Made by a program: the position numbers and the translations under genes. Of a stretch of 64,000 nucleotides of DNA, positions 45,074 to 53,533 are shown piece after piece. The notes beneath the pieces are model-generated. The model saw only the letters and a program-made list of their open reading frames with translations, made no database searches and had not been told where the DNA came from. Numbering within the stretch: the first letter of the stretch is position 1; each line of letters opens with the position of its first letter. Origin of the DNA: Bacillus massilinigeriensis (GTDB taxonomy: Bacteria; Bacillota; Bacilli; Bacillales; Cytobacillaceae); the NCBI RefSeq assembly GCF_900117315.1, contig NZ_LT630337.1, positions 1,791,261-1,855,260 of the forward strand, written 5' to 3'.

Positions 45074-45547
45074 TCAGATTATTGGAATGACGATTTTTGT
45101 TAGTAGTTCACTTTCTGGAACTTCATTCGGTGCATTATAATAGTACTCATAATAGACACCTGTTGCTTCGTAACCATTTTCTTCAATCCATTTAAGCATT
45201 TGATCGTATACACTGCCCATCTCCGAATAGGCTCCTTTATACATTACGGAAACAGCCTTACATTGGGGAATGATTCTTGCCTTAATTTCTCCTCTTTCCG
45301 GCAAGCTTCTTGAAACAGGAAACCCCATCTCTACATCTAAATCGCTCATATCCAAATTAAAATAAGCTGTATAAGGTGCGTCGATTGGGGTCTCTCCTAA
45401 TTCTTCTAAATAGTTCATAATCTTCAAATAGCTTTCTCCAATTGTTTTTTTGAGCATATCCATCGATGTCCGCTTCCGAATCACTAAAACAGGTTGGGCA
45501 GCCTGGTCAATTAATACAGGTATAACAGCTTCTTCAACAATTGACAT
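45074..45547 (-). CDS. GyrI-like effector-binding protein
   Basis: A 157-residue cytosolic protein with the GyrI/AraC-type effector-binding fold. The conserved pattern QPVLVIRKRTSMDMLKKTIGESYLKIMNYL at the start and the repeated strand motif PQCKAVSVMYKGAYSEMGSVYDQMLKWIEENGY are typical. It may bind hydrophobic small molecules or act as a gyrase-protecting or multidrug-binding protein. No DNA-binding domain is present. Confidence 0.75.
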   Translation of the reverse strand: MSIVEEAVIPVLIDQAAQPVLVIRKRTSMDMLKKTIGESYLKIMNYLEELGETPIDAPYTAYFNLDMSDLDVEMGFPVSRSLPERGEIKARIIPQCKAVSVMYKGAYSEMGSVYDQMLKWIEENGYEATGVYYEYYYNAPNEVPESELLTKIVIPII

Positions 45548-45731
45548 TGTCCCTCTCCTCTTTTAAAAAGACTATCACAGTCATTGTGTTAGTTAAGCCA
45601 GTTGTAAAATATTCTCTCGATTCTATCAGCAGTGGTTCATTCTTGTCTATTAACATTATACTCCTCTAATATTCATAAAAACTAAATTATCTGATAAATA
45701 CTCATATTCTTCACAATTCTGAAAGCATAGG

Positions 45732-45850
45732 GAAAGCATGGGGACGGTTCTCTGCTTCCTAAGTGAAGCAAGCATGGCGGTGGTATCTGTCTCCTCAGCA
45801 AAAAAAGAAGCACGGAACCGTCCCCATGCTTCCAGAGAACCCCGTGCTCC
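45732..45850. repeat. REP-like element copy C (composite)
   Basis: A left half at 45732-45760 (AAGCATGGGGACGGTTCTCT) and a right half at 45807-45833 (GAAGCACGGAACCGTCCCC), plus a third degenerate piece to 45850. An unrelated 45-base interior separates them. It lies between glnQ-like and gyrI-like genes. Confidence 0.8.
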
Positions 45851-45853
45851 TAA

Positions 45854-46582
45854 TTATAGTACCTTACTTAAAAAGGCCTTTGTTCTTTCATGCTGAGGGT
45901 TGCCGAATAATTCATTCGGTACATTTTCCTCCACAATATAACCACCATCCATGAAAATTACTCGATCTCCCACTTCACGGGCAAAGCCCATTTCATGTGT
46001 AACAACTACCATGGTCATTCCCTCTTTAGCTAGTTGCTTCATTACCTCTAGAACATCTCCGACCATTTCTGGATCTAATGCTGAAGTCGGCTCGTCAAAT
46101 AGCATAATTTTTGGATTCATTGCCAACGCCCTTGCAATCGCCACCCTCTGTTGTTGACCGCCGGATAACTCTCCCGGATAGCTGTTTGCCTTTTCTTTAA
46201 GGCCGACCTTTTCTAGTAATTCATGGGCTATTTTTTCAGCCTCCCCCTTTTCCATAGATAGGATTTTAATAGGCCCTAGTGTTATATTTTCTAAAACAGA
46301 TTTATGAGGAAACAGATTAAATTGTTGGAAAACCATTCCAACTGTTTGTCTAACCTTGTTTATATTAATTTTTGGATCTGTAATACTATAGTCGTTTATC
46401 ACTACTTCGCCACCTGAAATTTCCTCCAGGCGATTTAGGCATCGAAGAAAGGTGCTTTTTCCAGATCCAGATGGCCCAATAACACAAACTACTTCTTTTT
46501 CTTGTACATTTACGCTAATATCCTTTAGAACCTCAATATTTCCAAAAGATTTTCTTAGATTTTTAACTGTTATGATACTCAT
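45854..46582 (-). CDS. glnQ: Polar amino acid ABC transporter ATPase (GlnQ/ArtM type)
   Basis: A 242-residue ATPase. Walker A is GPSGSGKST, the signature is LSGGQQQR and Walker B is [14 protein letters not shown]; the D-loop and switch histidine (VVTHEMGFA) are complete. It is the last gene of an SBP-permease-ATPase operon and overlaps the permease gene by four bases. Length and motifs match glutamine/arginine-type importers; the exact substrate is not clear. Confidence 0.88.
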   Translation of the reverse strand: MSIITVKNLRKSFGNIEVLKDISVNVQEKEVVCVIGPSGSGKSTFLRCLNRLEEISGGEVVINDYSITDPKININKVRQTVGMVFQQFNLFPHKSVLENITLGPIKILSMEKGEAEKIAHELLEKVGLKEKANSYPGELSGGQQQRVAIARALAMNPKIMLFDEPTSALDPEMVGDVLEVMKQLAKEGMTMVVVTHEMGFAREVGDRVIFMDGGYIVEENVPNELFGNPQHERTKAFLSKVL

Positions 46583-47223
46583 CGAAGCTGAATCCTCCTT
46601 TCGACGAAATTAGCCAGTATTGATAACAAATAGATAATGATAAAATAAATGACCCCAACCGTCAGCCAGATTTTAAATGCCTCAAAGGTTGCTGCTGCTT
46701 GGATTTGACCCTGTTGGGTTAAATCAGCAATTCCGATGATCGATAATAAAGAAGTATCTTTTAAGCTAATGATAGATTGATTGGTTATAGTCGGTAGCAT
46801 TCTTCTAAATGCCTGTGGCAGGATAATGAACCTCATTGTTTGTCCACTTGTAAAACCAATTGATCTTGCTGCTTCTGTTTGTCCCTTGTCAATGGATTGG
46901 ATTCCTGCTCTGATAATTTCCGCGAAATATGCCCCTGCATTAATGGCAACAGTGATGATACCTGCTGTTGTGTTGTTCAGGGAAATCACCTGGAGTGAAT
47001 TGATACCAAAATAGATAAAAAACAACTGCACAATGAATGGTGTCCCTCGTATGGCGTCAACGTAAATCTTTGCAATCCAGTTCAAGATCTTGATGGGGGC
47101 AAGTCGCATCAAGGCCATAATTAAACCAATGATAAAACCAAGAATAATCGCGATGACAAATATGTAAAGTGTTACTTGCAATCCTTTTAGTAACATAGGT
47201 AATGCTGCACTGATTGTATCCAA
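46579..47223 (-). CDS. Polar amino acid ABC transporter permease
   Basis: A 214-residue membrane permease with about five helices. The EAA-type coupling loop is [29 protein letters not shown] chose the TTG at 47223 because GGAG lies eight bases before it and the resulting length fits the family. An ATG at 47271 adds a charged stub with no ribosome site. It overlaps the ATPase gene by four bases. Confidence 0.88.
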   Translation of the reverse strand: MDTISAALPMLLKGLQVTLYIFVIAIILGFIIGLIMALMRLAPIKILNWIAKIYVDAIRGTPFIVQLFFIYFGINSLQVISLNNTTAGIITVAINAGAYFAEIIRAGIQSIDKGQTEAARSIGFTSGQTMRFIILPQAFRRMLPTITNQSIISLKDTSLLSIIGIADLTQQGQIQAAATFEAFKIWLTVGVIYFIIIYLLSILANFVERRIQLR

Positions 47224-47283
47224 TCTTAGTTCTCCTTTCAAAAAGAAAGCACGCCTACAGCGCGCTTCCATAATGTTATTCCA

Positions 47284-48054
47284 TTATTCACCTAAGTAGG
47301 TTTTAATTATTTCATCATAGGTTCCGTCTTCTTTAAGCTCCTCAAGACCTTTGTTTATTTTCTTAAGTAAATCTTGATTTTTGCCTTTTAATACAGCTAT
47401 TCCGTATTGGTCCCCATTTAGACGGTCACCAACGATTTTTAGGCCAAGATCTTTTTGAGCAATTGCATAAGAGATTACTGGATAATCCTCAATTAATGCA
47501 TCTGCATTTCCGTTTGCAACTTCCTGGAACATTGCCGGACTATCGTTAAATTGAACGACTTTAATATCTAGTTTCGTTGCATTATCCTGTGCGTATTTAG
47601 CACCGGTTGTTCCTTTTTTAACTGCAACTGTTTTTCCTTTAAGATCATCAGCTGATTTAATACTTGAATTATCTTTGTTAACAACTACAGTTAACCCAGC
47701 ATCAAAATATGGTGTAGAAAAGTCTACTATTTTCTTTCTTTCATCTGTAATACTCATACCTGCAATTGCAACATCTAACTGATTAGCTTGCATGGCAGGA
47801 ATAATTCCACCAAAATCCATTGGATTAAGTTCAATTTCGAATCCCTGATTTTTTGCAATGGCATTGATTAAATCAATATCGATCCCTTTATACTCATTTC
47901 CTTCTTTATATTCAAATGGTGGATAGGTTGTATCTACACCCACTTTATATACCTTTTCACTATTCTTTTTCTCCCCTGTTGTTTCCTTGCCTCCACACGC
48001 TGCAAGAATAATAGTGAAAATTAAAAATAAGCTAAACAAACCAAATTTCTTCAT
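47284..48054 (-). CDS. Polar amino acid ABC transporter substrate-binding lipoprotein
   Basis: A 256-residue lipoprotein. The lipobox LAAC lies at the end of the signal peptide (cysteine near residue 20). The mature part has VGVDTTYPPFEYKEGNEYKGIDIDL, the SBP_bac_3 signature. It would deliver glutamine, arginine or a similar amino acid to the permease. It is the first gene of the operon and has GGGGTG upstream of the start. Confidence 0.9.
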   Translation of the reverse strand: MKKFGLFSLFLIFTIILAACGGKETTGEKKNSEKVYKVGVDTTYPPFEYKEGNEYKGIDIDLINAIAKNQGFEIELNPMDFGGIIPAMQANQLDVAIAGMSITDERKKIVDFSTPYFDAGLTVVVNKDNSSIKSADDLKGKTVAVKKGTTGAKYAQDNATKLDIKVVQFNDSPAMFQEVANGNADALIEDYPVISYAIAQKDLGLKIVGDRLNGDQYGIAVLKGKNQDLLKKINKGLEELKEDGTYDEIIKTYLGE

Positions 48055-48212
48055 TCAATGCACCCCTATTTTTTGATTATTTTTAATAGAATGAAAACAC
48101 TTTCAAATCTACTATATCATAGTTTACTAGGATATTAGAAGTATTATTTCCAAATATGTATTTTTATTGAAAAATTGGTATGTAATATTTTTGGCAACGG
48201 GCAATATATTAA

Positions 48213-48235
48213 ATATTGACTTATGTGGTCAATAT
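48213..48235. promoter_or_regulatory. TetR-type operator, site 1
   Basis: Inverted repeat ATATTGAC and GTCAATAT around a seven-base spacer TTATGTG. It covers the -35 and spacer of the promoter. The arms are the same as in site 2 and the spacer is its reverse complement. Confidence 0.8.
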
Positions 48236-48244
48236 AACTACAAT
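48216..48244 (+). promoter_or_regulatory. Promoter of the TetR/ABC operon
   Basis: TTGACT (48216-48221) and TACAAT (48239-48244) with an exact 17-bp spacer. The expected start is near 48251, between the two operator sites, so binding would block initiation. Confidence 0.8.
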
Positions 48245-48245
48245 G

Positions 48246-48268
48246 ATATTGACCACATAAGTCAATAG
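48246..48268. promoter_or_regulatory. TetR-type operator, site 2
   Basis: ATATTGAC, spacer CACATAA, then GTCAATA plus one mismatch, directly downstream of the -10 box. Its centre is 33 bases from that of site 1, about three helical turns. Confidence 0.8.
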
Positions 48269-48376
48269 AGTGGAATTTACATTTCTATTCCTTTAGGTTT
48301 AGCAATTCTCCCTTTAACAAAGGCTATAAAGACATGGGCTAATTATCAGAATGAAATTTTGCGGGAGGTGAATGAA

Positions 48377-49000
48377 ATGTTCTCAAAATTCTTTAACCTA
48401 AGTCAAGAAAAACAAGATCGCATCTTAAATGCCGCTTTGAAGGAATTCGTACTGAAGGGATACCAGCTTGCATCAACCAATGAAATTGTTAAGGAGGCAG
48501 ATATTTCCAAAGGTTTGTTGTTCCATTATTTTAAGAATAAAAAGACGTTATATTTGTTCTTGTATGAGCATTTTATGGAGATTTTTATCCAGGACATTGT
48601 TTCTAAACTGGATCGCACGGAAAAGGATATTTTTGTTCGTTACAGGGATATCGGAAAATTGAAGTTTGAATTGTACAGTAAATATCCGGATATGTTTAAC
48701 TTTATCAAGAGCGTATATAAGGAAGATGCCTCTGAAGTAAAAGGAGATATTGATAAGCTGAATAAACAATTTTTAAGTATTGGTTACCATGACCTTTTCG
48801 GAGATATTGATTATTCGAAATTTAAAGATGACTTAGATATTGAAAAAACAATTAATGTTATTTTTTGGACTTTGGAAGGATTCGCCTATCAATACTTAGA
48901 TAAAGTAACAGCATTAAATATCGAGGAAATTGACTTTGAAGGTTTGATGAAGGAAATGGAAATCTATTGTGAGATGCTTCGAGATGCTTTTTATAAATAA
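48377..49000 (+). CDS. TetR/AcrR family regulator
   Basis: A 207-residue repressor. The N-terminal helix-turn-helix (about 12-55) reads KQDRILNAALKEFVLKGYQLASTNEIVKEADISKGLLFHYFKNKKTL, the standard TetR DNA-binding domain; the C-terminal ligand domain is variable. The start at 48377 follows GGGAGGTGA at five bases. Its promoter is flanked by two matching operators, indicating autorepression. The ABC-2 exporter that follows 134 bases later is the likely further target. Confidence 0.88.
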   Translation: MFSKFFNLSQEKQDRILNAALKEFVLKGYQLASTNEIVKEADISKGLLFHYFKNKKTLYLFLYEHFMEIFIQDIVSKLDRTEKDIFVRYRDIGKLKFELYSKYPDMFNFIKSVYKEDASEVKGDIDKLNKQFLSIGYHDLFGDIDYSKFKDDLDIEKTINVIFWTLEGFAYQYLDKVTALNIEEIDFEGLMKEMEIYCEMLRDAFYK

Positions 49001-49134
49001 ACCTCGAATCTTTTCAAAGGATTCGTGTATGAAGCAAAAATGATTTAAAGCATTAAACCATTCCATGGTAAGAATTTCCATGCGAATATTATTATCTTAT
49101 TAAAATAAATCGACAACTAAAAGGGGGTTCAAAC

Positions 49135-50019
49135 ATGAATGTAATCGAAATCAATCATCTAACGAAAATGTATGGAAAGTCCCGAGGAATTACAGATGTT
49201 AGTTTCAATGTTGAGGAGGGTGAGATCTTCGGCTTTATCGGTCCGAATGGTGCCGGAAAATCAACAACGATTCGAACATTACTATCATTGATTTATCCAA
49301 CCAGCGGAAGCGCAAAAATTTTCGGGAAGGATTGTGTAAAATATGCTCCTGAGATTAAGAAGCAGATTGGATATTTACCTTCTGAAGTATTTTACTATGA
49401 CAATATGAAAGTAATGGATCTATTAAAATATTCAGCTAGTTTTTATAAAAAGGATTGCTCAAAGAGAATCAAAGAATTAGCTGAAATCATGGATCTTGAT
49501 TTAACGAAAAAAATTGATGATTTATCGTTAGGAAATAAAAAGAAAGTAGGAATTGTCCAAGGATTACTCCATGAACCTAAGCTCATTATTCTAGATGAAC
49601 CTACAAGTGGCTTGGATCCACTGATGCAGCAAAAATTCTTTGACCTGCTTAAAGAGGAAAATAAAAAAGGAGCTACGATTCTCTTTTCTTCACACATTTT
49701 AACTGAAGTTCAGCGTTTGTGTAACCGGGTTGCCATCATTAAAGAAGGAAAAATCGTTACAGTTGAAAAGATTAGTACTTTGCAAGAAAACAATTATAAG
49801 AAATTCAGAATTGATACCACTTCAGCAATCAATAATGAATACTTTAATCTGGATGGCGTCGCCAAATTAGAGAAGAAAGGAAATGTGATTAGCTTCCTAT
49901 TTAAAGGTAACATTAACCCTGTTTTGAAAAAAATTGCCGGAATTGATGTAACTAACATTTTGATAGAAGAGCCTGACCTTGAGGAGATCTTTTTGCATTA
50001 CTACGAGAAGGAGGCTTAG
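49135..50019 (+). CDS. ABC transporter ATPase, BcrA/ABC-2 type
   Basis: A 294-residue ATPase with Walker A GPNGAGKST, a signature that reads LSLGNKKKVG, and Walker B LIILDEPTSGLDP. The C-terminal extension (about 215-294) is typical of BcrA-like ATPases of ABC-2 exporters. It is followed after six bases by a permease gene. AAAGGGGG precedes the ATG. Function would be drug, peptide or ion export. Confidence 0.88.
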   Translation: MNVIEINHLTKMYGKSRGITDVSFNVEEGEIFGFIGPNGAGKSTTIRTLLSLIYPTSGSAKIFGKDCVKYAPEIKKQIGYLPSEVFYYDNMKVMDLLKYSASFYKKDCSKRIKELAEIMDLDLTKKIDDLSLGNKKKVGIVQGLLHEPKLIILDEPTSGLDPLMQQKFFDLLKEENKKGATILFSSHILTEVQRLCNRVAIIKEGKIVTVEKISTLQENNYKKFRIDTTSAINNEYFNLDGVAKLEKKGNVISFLFKGNINPVLKKIAGIDVTNILIEEPDLEEIFLHYYEKEA

Positions 50020-50025
50020 GAAAAG

Positions 50026-50823
50026 ATGAATATCTTTATTCATGAATTGAGGGCAAATGGGAAGTCTACGATCATTTGGTCTATATCACTGGTAGCGTTG
50101 GTAGTTTTATTCTTGTCCCTGTACCCTGCTTTTGCCAATGATACAGAGGAGTACACAAAGATATTAGCAGGCTATCCAGAGAGCATCCGAAACGCTTTTG
50201 GAATTAACCTTGAAAATTTCTTTACCATTCTAGGCTTTTATTGCTTTCCTTTTTCATTTATTACGCTATTCGGGGCGATTCAGGCGATGAATCTTGGCAC
50301 CGCGATAGTCAGCAAAGAATCACGGGAAAAGACAGCAGATTTTCTGTTAACCAAGCCTGTTACCCGCTCAACAGTATTAACAGCTAAGCTTTTAGCAGCG
50401 ACCGTTTCCATCGTTATTACGAATATCATTTATTTAGCCGGCGGGCTGTTGATGGCGAACCTAGTTAAGACAATGGATTTTAGCTATCAATTATTCATCA
50501 TGATTTCACTGACGATGTTCTTTATTCAACTGATTTTTCTGGCGCTAGGGATTATAATTTCGGTCTTGGTTCGAAAAATAAAATCTGTGTTGTCAGTATC
50601 ACTTAGCACTGTATTTGCCTTTTATTTTCTAGGTATGTTGAGTGATACATCAGGCGAAGATGCCAAACGCTTTATTACGCCATTTAAATATTTTGACACT
50701 TCCTACATTATGAAACATTCCAGTTATGAATCATCCTTTGTCATTGTTGGTGCAGTTATTATTATTTTAGCCATAGCAGGAAGTTATTTTGTATATACCA
50801 AGAAGGATATCCATGCTGTTTAA
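50026..50823 (+). CDS. ABC-2 type permease 1
   Basis: A 265-residue permease with six predicted helices. The cytosolic loop SKESREKTADFLLTKPVTRS matches that of permease 2, as does RFITPFKYFD near the C-terminus, so the two permeases are paralogues that probably form a heterodimer. The gene follows the ATPase gene by six bases. Confidence 0.85.
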   Translation: MNIFIHELRANGKSTIIWSISLVALVVLFLSLYPAFANDTEEYTKILAGYPESIRNAFGINLENFFTILGFYCFPFSFITLFGAIQAMNLGTAIVSKESREKTADFLLTKPVTRSTVLTAKLLAATVSIVITNIIYLAGGLLMANLVKTMDFSYQLFIMISLTMFFIQLIFLALGIIISVLVRKIKSVLSVSLSTVFAFYFLGMLSDTSGEDAKRFITPFKYFDTSYIMKHSSYESSFVIVGAVIIILAIAGSYFVYTKKDIHAV

Positions 50824-50870
50824 GAAATTGACTTTTAAAAGCTTAAGGCAAACTGGAGGTGTTTTTGAAG

Positions 50871-51671
50871 ATGAATATATATTTGAAAGAATTGAAGTCT
50901 TATAGAAAATCGATCATCATTTGGAGTGTGGCCATCGTATTTATGGCGATCTCCGGGATGACGAAATATGAGGCCTATTCTTCATCCGGCCAATCGATTA
51001 ATGAATTGGTGTCAGGGATGCCTAAATCTATGAGGGCAGTACTGGGCTTCTCAGATGTGGATTTATCTACCCTTGCAGGTTATTATTCTATTTTGTTTAT
51101 TTATATTTTACTAATGGCTTTAGTCCATGCCGTTATGCTGGGCGCGGGAATTATTGCAAAAGAAGAGAGAGATAAGACGGATGAGTTTTTATTCGTTAAG
51201 CCAGTCTCCAGGTCAAAGGTCATTACTGCAAAGCTAATGGCTGCCTTTACAAATGTTGTGATTTTCAATCTAGTATCGCTCATATCATTGATTGCAGTCA
51301 TGGGAAAATACAATACACACGGTGAAGAAGTAAATGGTGACGTTATTCTCACAATGGTCGGAATGTTCATATTGCAGTTATTGTTCTTATCAATCGGCAG
51401 TGCGATAGCTGCTGTGAAAAAGAAGCCGAAATCAGCAGCATCATTAGGTTCCGGAATCTTATTGCTCACATATATATTATCAATAGCCATTGATTTAAAC
51501 GAAAAGCTTGAAGGGTTGAAATATTTCACTCCATTTAAATATTTTGAGGCAAAAGAGGTCATGTTCGGAGATGGACTGGAAATGGTCTATATTATACTGT
51601 CGGGTGTGATGGTTGTGCTCTTTTGCATTATCACCTTTATCTTTTTCAATAAAAGAGATTTGAACGCATAA
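50871..51671 (+). CDS. ABC-2 type permease 2
   Basis: A 266-residue paralogue of permease 1 with six helices and the equivalent KEERDKTDEFLFVKPVSRS and KYFTPFKYFEA. GGAGG lies 11 bases before the ATG at 50871 and five before an in-frame TTG at 50865, so either codon may be used. It ends the TetR-ABC operon; a dispersed palindrome lies immediately after the stop codon. Confidence 0.85.
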   Translation: MNIYLKELKSYRKSIIIWSVAIVFMAISGMTKYEAYSSSGQSINELVSGMPKSMRAVLGFSDVDLSTLAGYYSILFIYILLMALVHAVMLGAGIIAKEERDKTDEFLFVKPVSRSKVITAKLMAAFTNVVIFNLVSLISLIAVMGKYNTHGEEVNGDVILTMVGMFILQLLFLSIGSAIAAVKKKPKSAASLGSGILLLTYILSIAIDLNEKLEGLKYFTPFKYFEAKEVMFGDGLEMVYIILSGVMVVLFCIITFIFFNKRDLNA

Positions 51672-51733
51672 GAAGCATGGGGACGGTTCTCTGCTTCCTC
51701 ATAAGAGGAAGCAAGGAACCGTCCCCCGCTTCC
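51672..51733. repeat. REP-like palindrome copy D
   Basis: Left arm AAGCATGGGGACGGTTCTCT and right arm ending AACCGTCCCCCGCTTCC, with AGGAAGC/GCTTCCT pairing in the loop. It fills the space between the convergent ABC permease and ZIP transporter genes and serves as their terminator. Confidence 0.9.
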
Positions 51734-51734
51734 G

Positions 51735-52550
51735 TTAGCCTAATGCCACATCTAGAATCATCATTAATACAAAACCAACCATTAGACTCATGGAAGCTAG
51801 GTCATTATTGCCTTTTTCTTGTGAGCTTGGTATTACTTCCTCGGCGACGACAAATATCATTGCGCCAGCAGCAAAGCTCAATGCGTATGGTAATAATGGT
51901 TCAATAAATGCTACAGCGATGGCACCAATAATTGCAGCAATTGGTTCCACCATTCCCGAAAATTGCCCGTAGAAGAAGCTCCTTCTGCGAGACATTCCTT
52001 CTCCCCTTAATGGCATGGAAACGGCAACTCCCTCTGGGAAGTTTTGAATCCCTATCCCTAAAGCTAAAGTTAAAGCGCCAGCCAAAGACGCTTCTGTTCC
52101 CCCATTAGCAAGTGCACCGAAAGCAATCCCAACAGCTAACCCTTCTGGAATATTATGAAGCGTGATGGCTAGCACCAATAGTGTACTTCTTTTTTTCCCT
52201 TTAGGATGAAACCCTTCTGCTTCACCAGCAGGGGAATTAGGATGTTGATGGGGTAGTATTTTATCAATTCCCCATAAAAAAAACCCTCCTAATAAAAAGC
52301 CTAATGCGGCCGGAAACCAGGCACCTATCGAGTTTTCTTCTGACATTTCAATGGCTGGTCCTAATAAAGACCAATAACTGGCTGCAATCATGACCCCTCC
52401 AGCAAACCCTAACATACTATCCAATAAACGTTGATTGATTGTTTTTGTTGCAAAAACAAGAGCAGCTCCAAAAGCTGTCATTCCCCAAGTAAATAACGTA
52501 GCTATGAATGCTTGTGTTATCGGATTAAAATGATGAAAAAAATCAACCAT
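51735..52550 (-). CDS. ZIP family metal transporter
   Basis: A 271-residue membrane protein of the ZIP family, which imports divalent metals such as zinc. The metal-binding transmembrane motifs [10 protein letters not shown] (about 132-141) and [13 protein letters not shown] (about 168-180) are complete. A histidine-containing loop ([20 protein letters not shown]) lies between helices 3 and 4. It has eight predicted helices. ATG is preceded by a GGGG-containing site. It is not linked to an obvious metal regulator. Confidence 0.9.
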   Translation of the reverse strand: MVDFFHHFNPITQAFIATLFTWGMTAFGAALVFATKTINQRLLDSMLGFAGGVMIAASYWSLLGPAIEMSEENSIGAWFPAALGFLLGGFFLWGIDKILPHQHPNSPAGEAEGFHPKGKKRSTLLVLAITLHNIPEGLAVGIAFGALANGGTEASLAGALTLALGIGIQNFPEGVAVSMPLRGEGMSRRRSFFYGQFSGMVEPIAAIIGAIAVAFIEPLLPYALSFAAGAMIFVVAEEVIPSSQEKGNNDLASMSLMVGFVLMMILDVALG

Positions 52551-52698
52551 AAATATATCCCCTTTAATAAAATTTAACCGAAATTGAAGAGGTTAAAAGT
52601 TTCCTTTGGTAAACATTTTAGACTTCGGTCAATTTTTTATCAAATATTTAATACTCGGATTAAAAGGTTGATTGGAAATTTTAAAAGAGGATGGAACA

Positions 52699-52712
52699 TG
52701 ACAATAATGTCA
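52699..52712. promoter_or_regulatory. BceR-type operator upstream of bceA
   Basis: TGACA-ATAA-TGTCA, a close match to the known TNACA-N4-TGTAA site of BceR-like regulators. It lies 75 bases before bceA, with a weak promoter (TATAGT near 52756) downstream. Confidence 0.7.
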
Positions 52713-52786
52713 CTTTAGATTTTGTTATATCGATGGTTAACAAGGTTAATAGTCGTTATAGTATGTGGTGAAGGAGGTTTAAAACA

Positions 52787-53533
52787 ATGACTAAAATTAT
52801 TCAAACAAACAATTTATCGAAATCTTACGGAAAAACACAAGTCTTAAAAAACATTGATTTGACTATAGAGCAAGGTGAATTCACCGCGATTATGGGACCT
52901 TCTGGCTCTGGTAAAACCACATTATTGAACACACTCTCTACGATTGATACCTTTAACGCCGGGGAAGTTTGGATTGAAGGAAAGTCACTTTTAGACTTAA
53001 AAAAGAAAGACTTACGAGAATTCCGTCAGAAACGTATGGGATTTATTTTTCAAGATTATAATTTACTGGACACCTTAACGGTGAAAGAAAATATCCTACT
53101 GCCACTCTCGTTACAAAAAACACCTGTCCATGAAATGGAGCAGCGATTAGCGAAATTGATAGAAGCTTTAAATATTGAATCAATCTTAGATCAATATCCA
53201 TCAGAAATTTCCGGAGGCCAAAAGCAGCGCACAGCTGCTGCGCGGGCGATCATCACTAATCCGGCGATTGTTTTTGCTGATGAACCTACTGGTGCACTTG
53301 ATTCAAGGTCTGCTACCCAACTGCTGGAACAGCTTCAATTGCTTAATAAAACATTTGCGACAACAATCCTAATTATTACCCATGATCCATATGCAGCAAG
53401 CTACTGCCAGCGTGTAATTTTCCTTCGTGATGGGAAAATCGTTACTGAAATGTTTAAAGGAGATCAATCGGAAAAGGAATTCTTTGATAGAATCCTAACG
53501 ATTCAAAGTGCCATAGGGAGTGACAAGAAATGA
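52787..53533 (+). CDS. bceA: BceA-type ABC transporter ATPase
   Basis: A 248-residue ATPase of the peptide-antibiotic detoxification type. Walker A is GPSGSGKTT, signature ISGGQKQR, Walker B VFADEPTGALD, and the Q-loop is IFQDYNLLDTLTV. Its stop overlaps the bceB start by four bases (ATGA). GAAGGAGG precedes the ATG. With bceB and the convergent bceRS it forms a bacitracin or lantibiotic resistance module. Confidence 0.92.
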   Translation: MTKIIQTNNLSKSYGKTQVLKNIDLTIEQGEFTAIMGPSGSGKTTLLNTLSTIDTFNAGEVWIEGKSLLDLKKKDLREFRQKRMGFIFQDYNLLDTLTVKENILLPLSLQKTPVHEMEQRLAKLIEALNIESILDQYPSEISGGQKQRTAAARAIITNPAIVFADEPTGALDSRSATQLLEQLQLLNKTFATTILIITHDPYAASYCQRVIFLRDGKIVTEMFKGDQSEKEFFDRILTIQSAIGSDKK

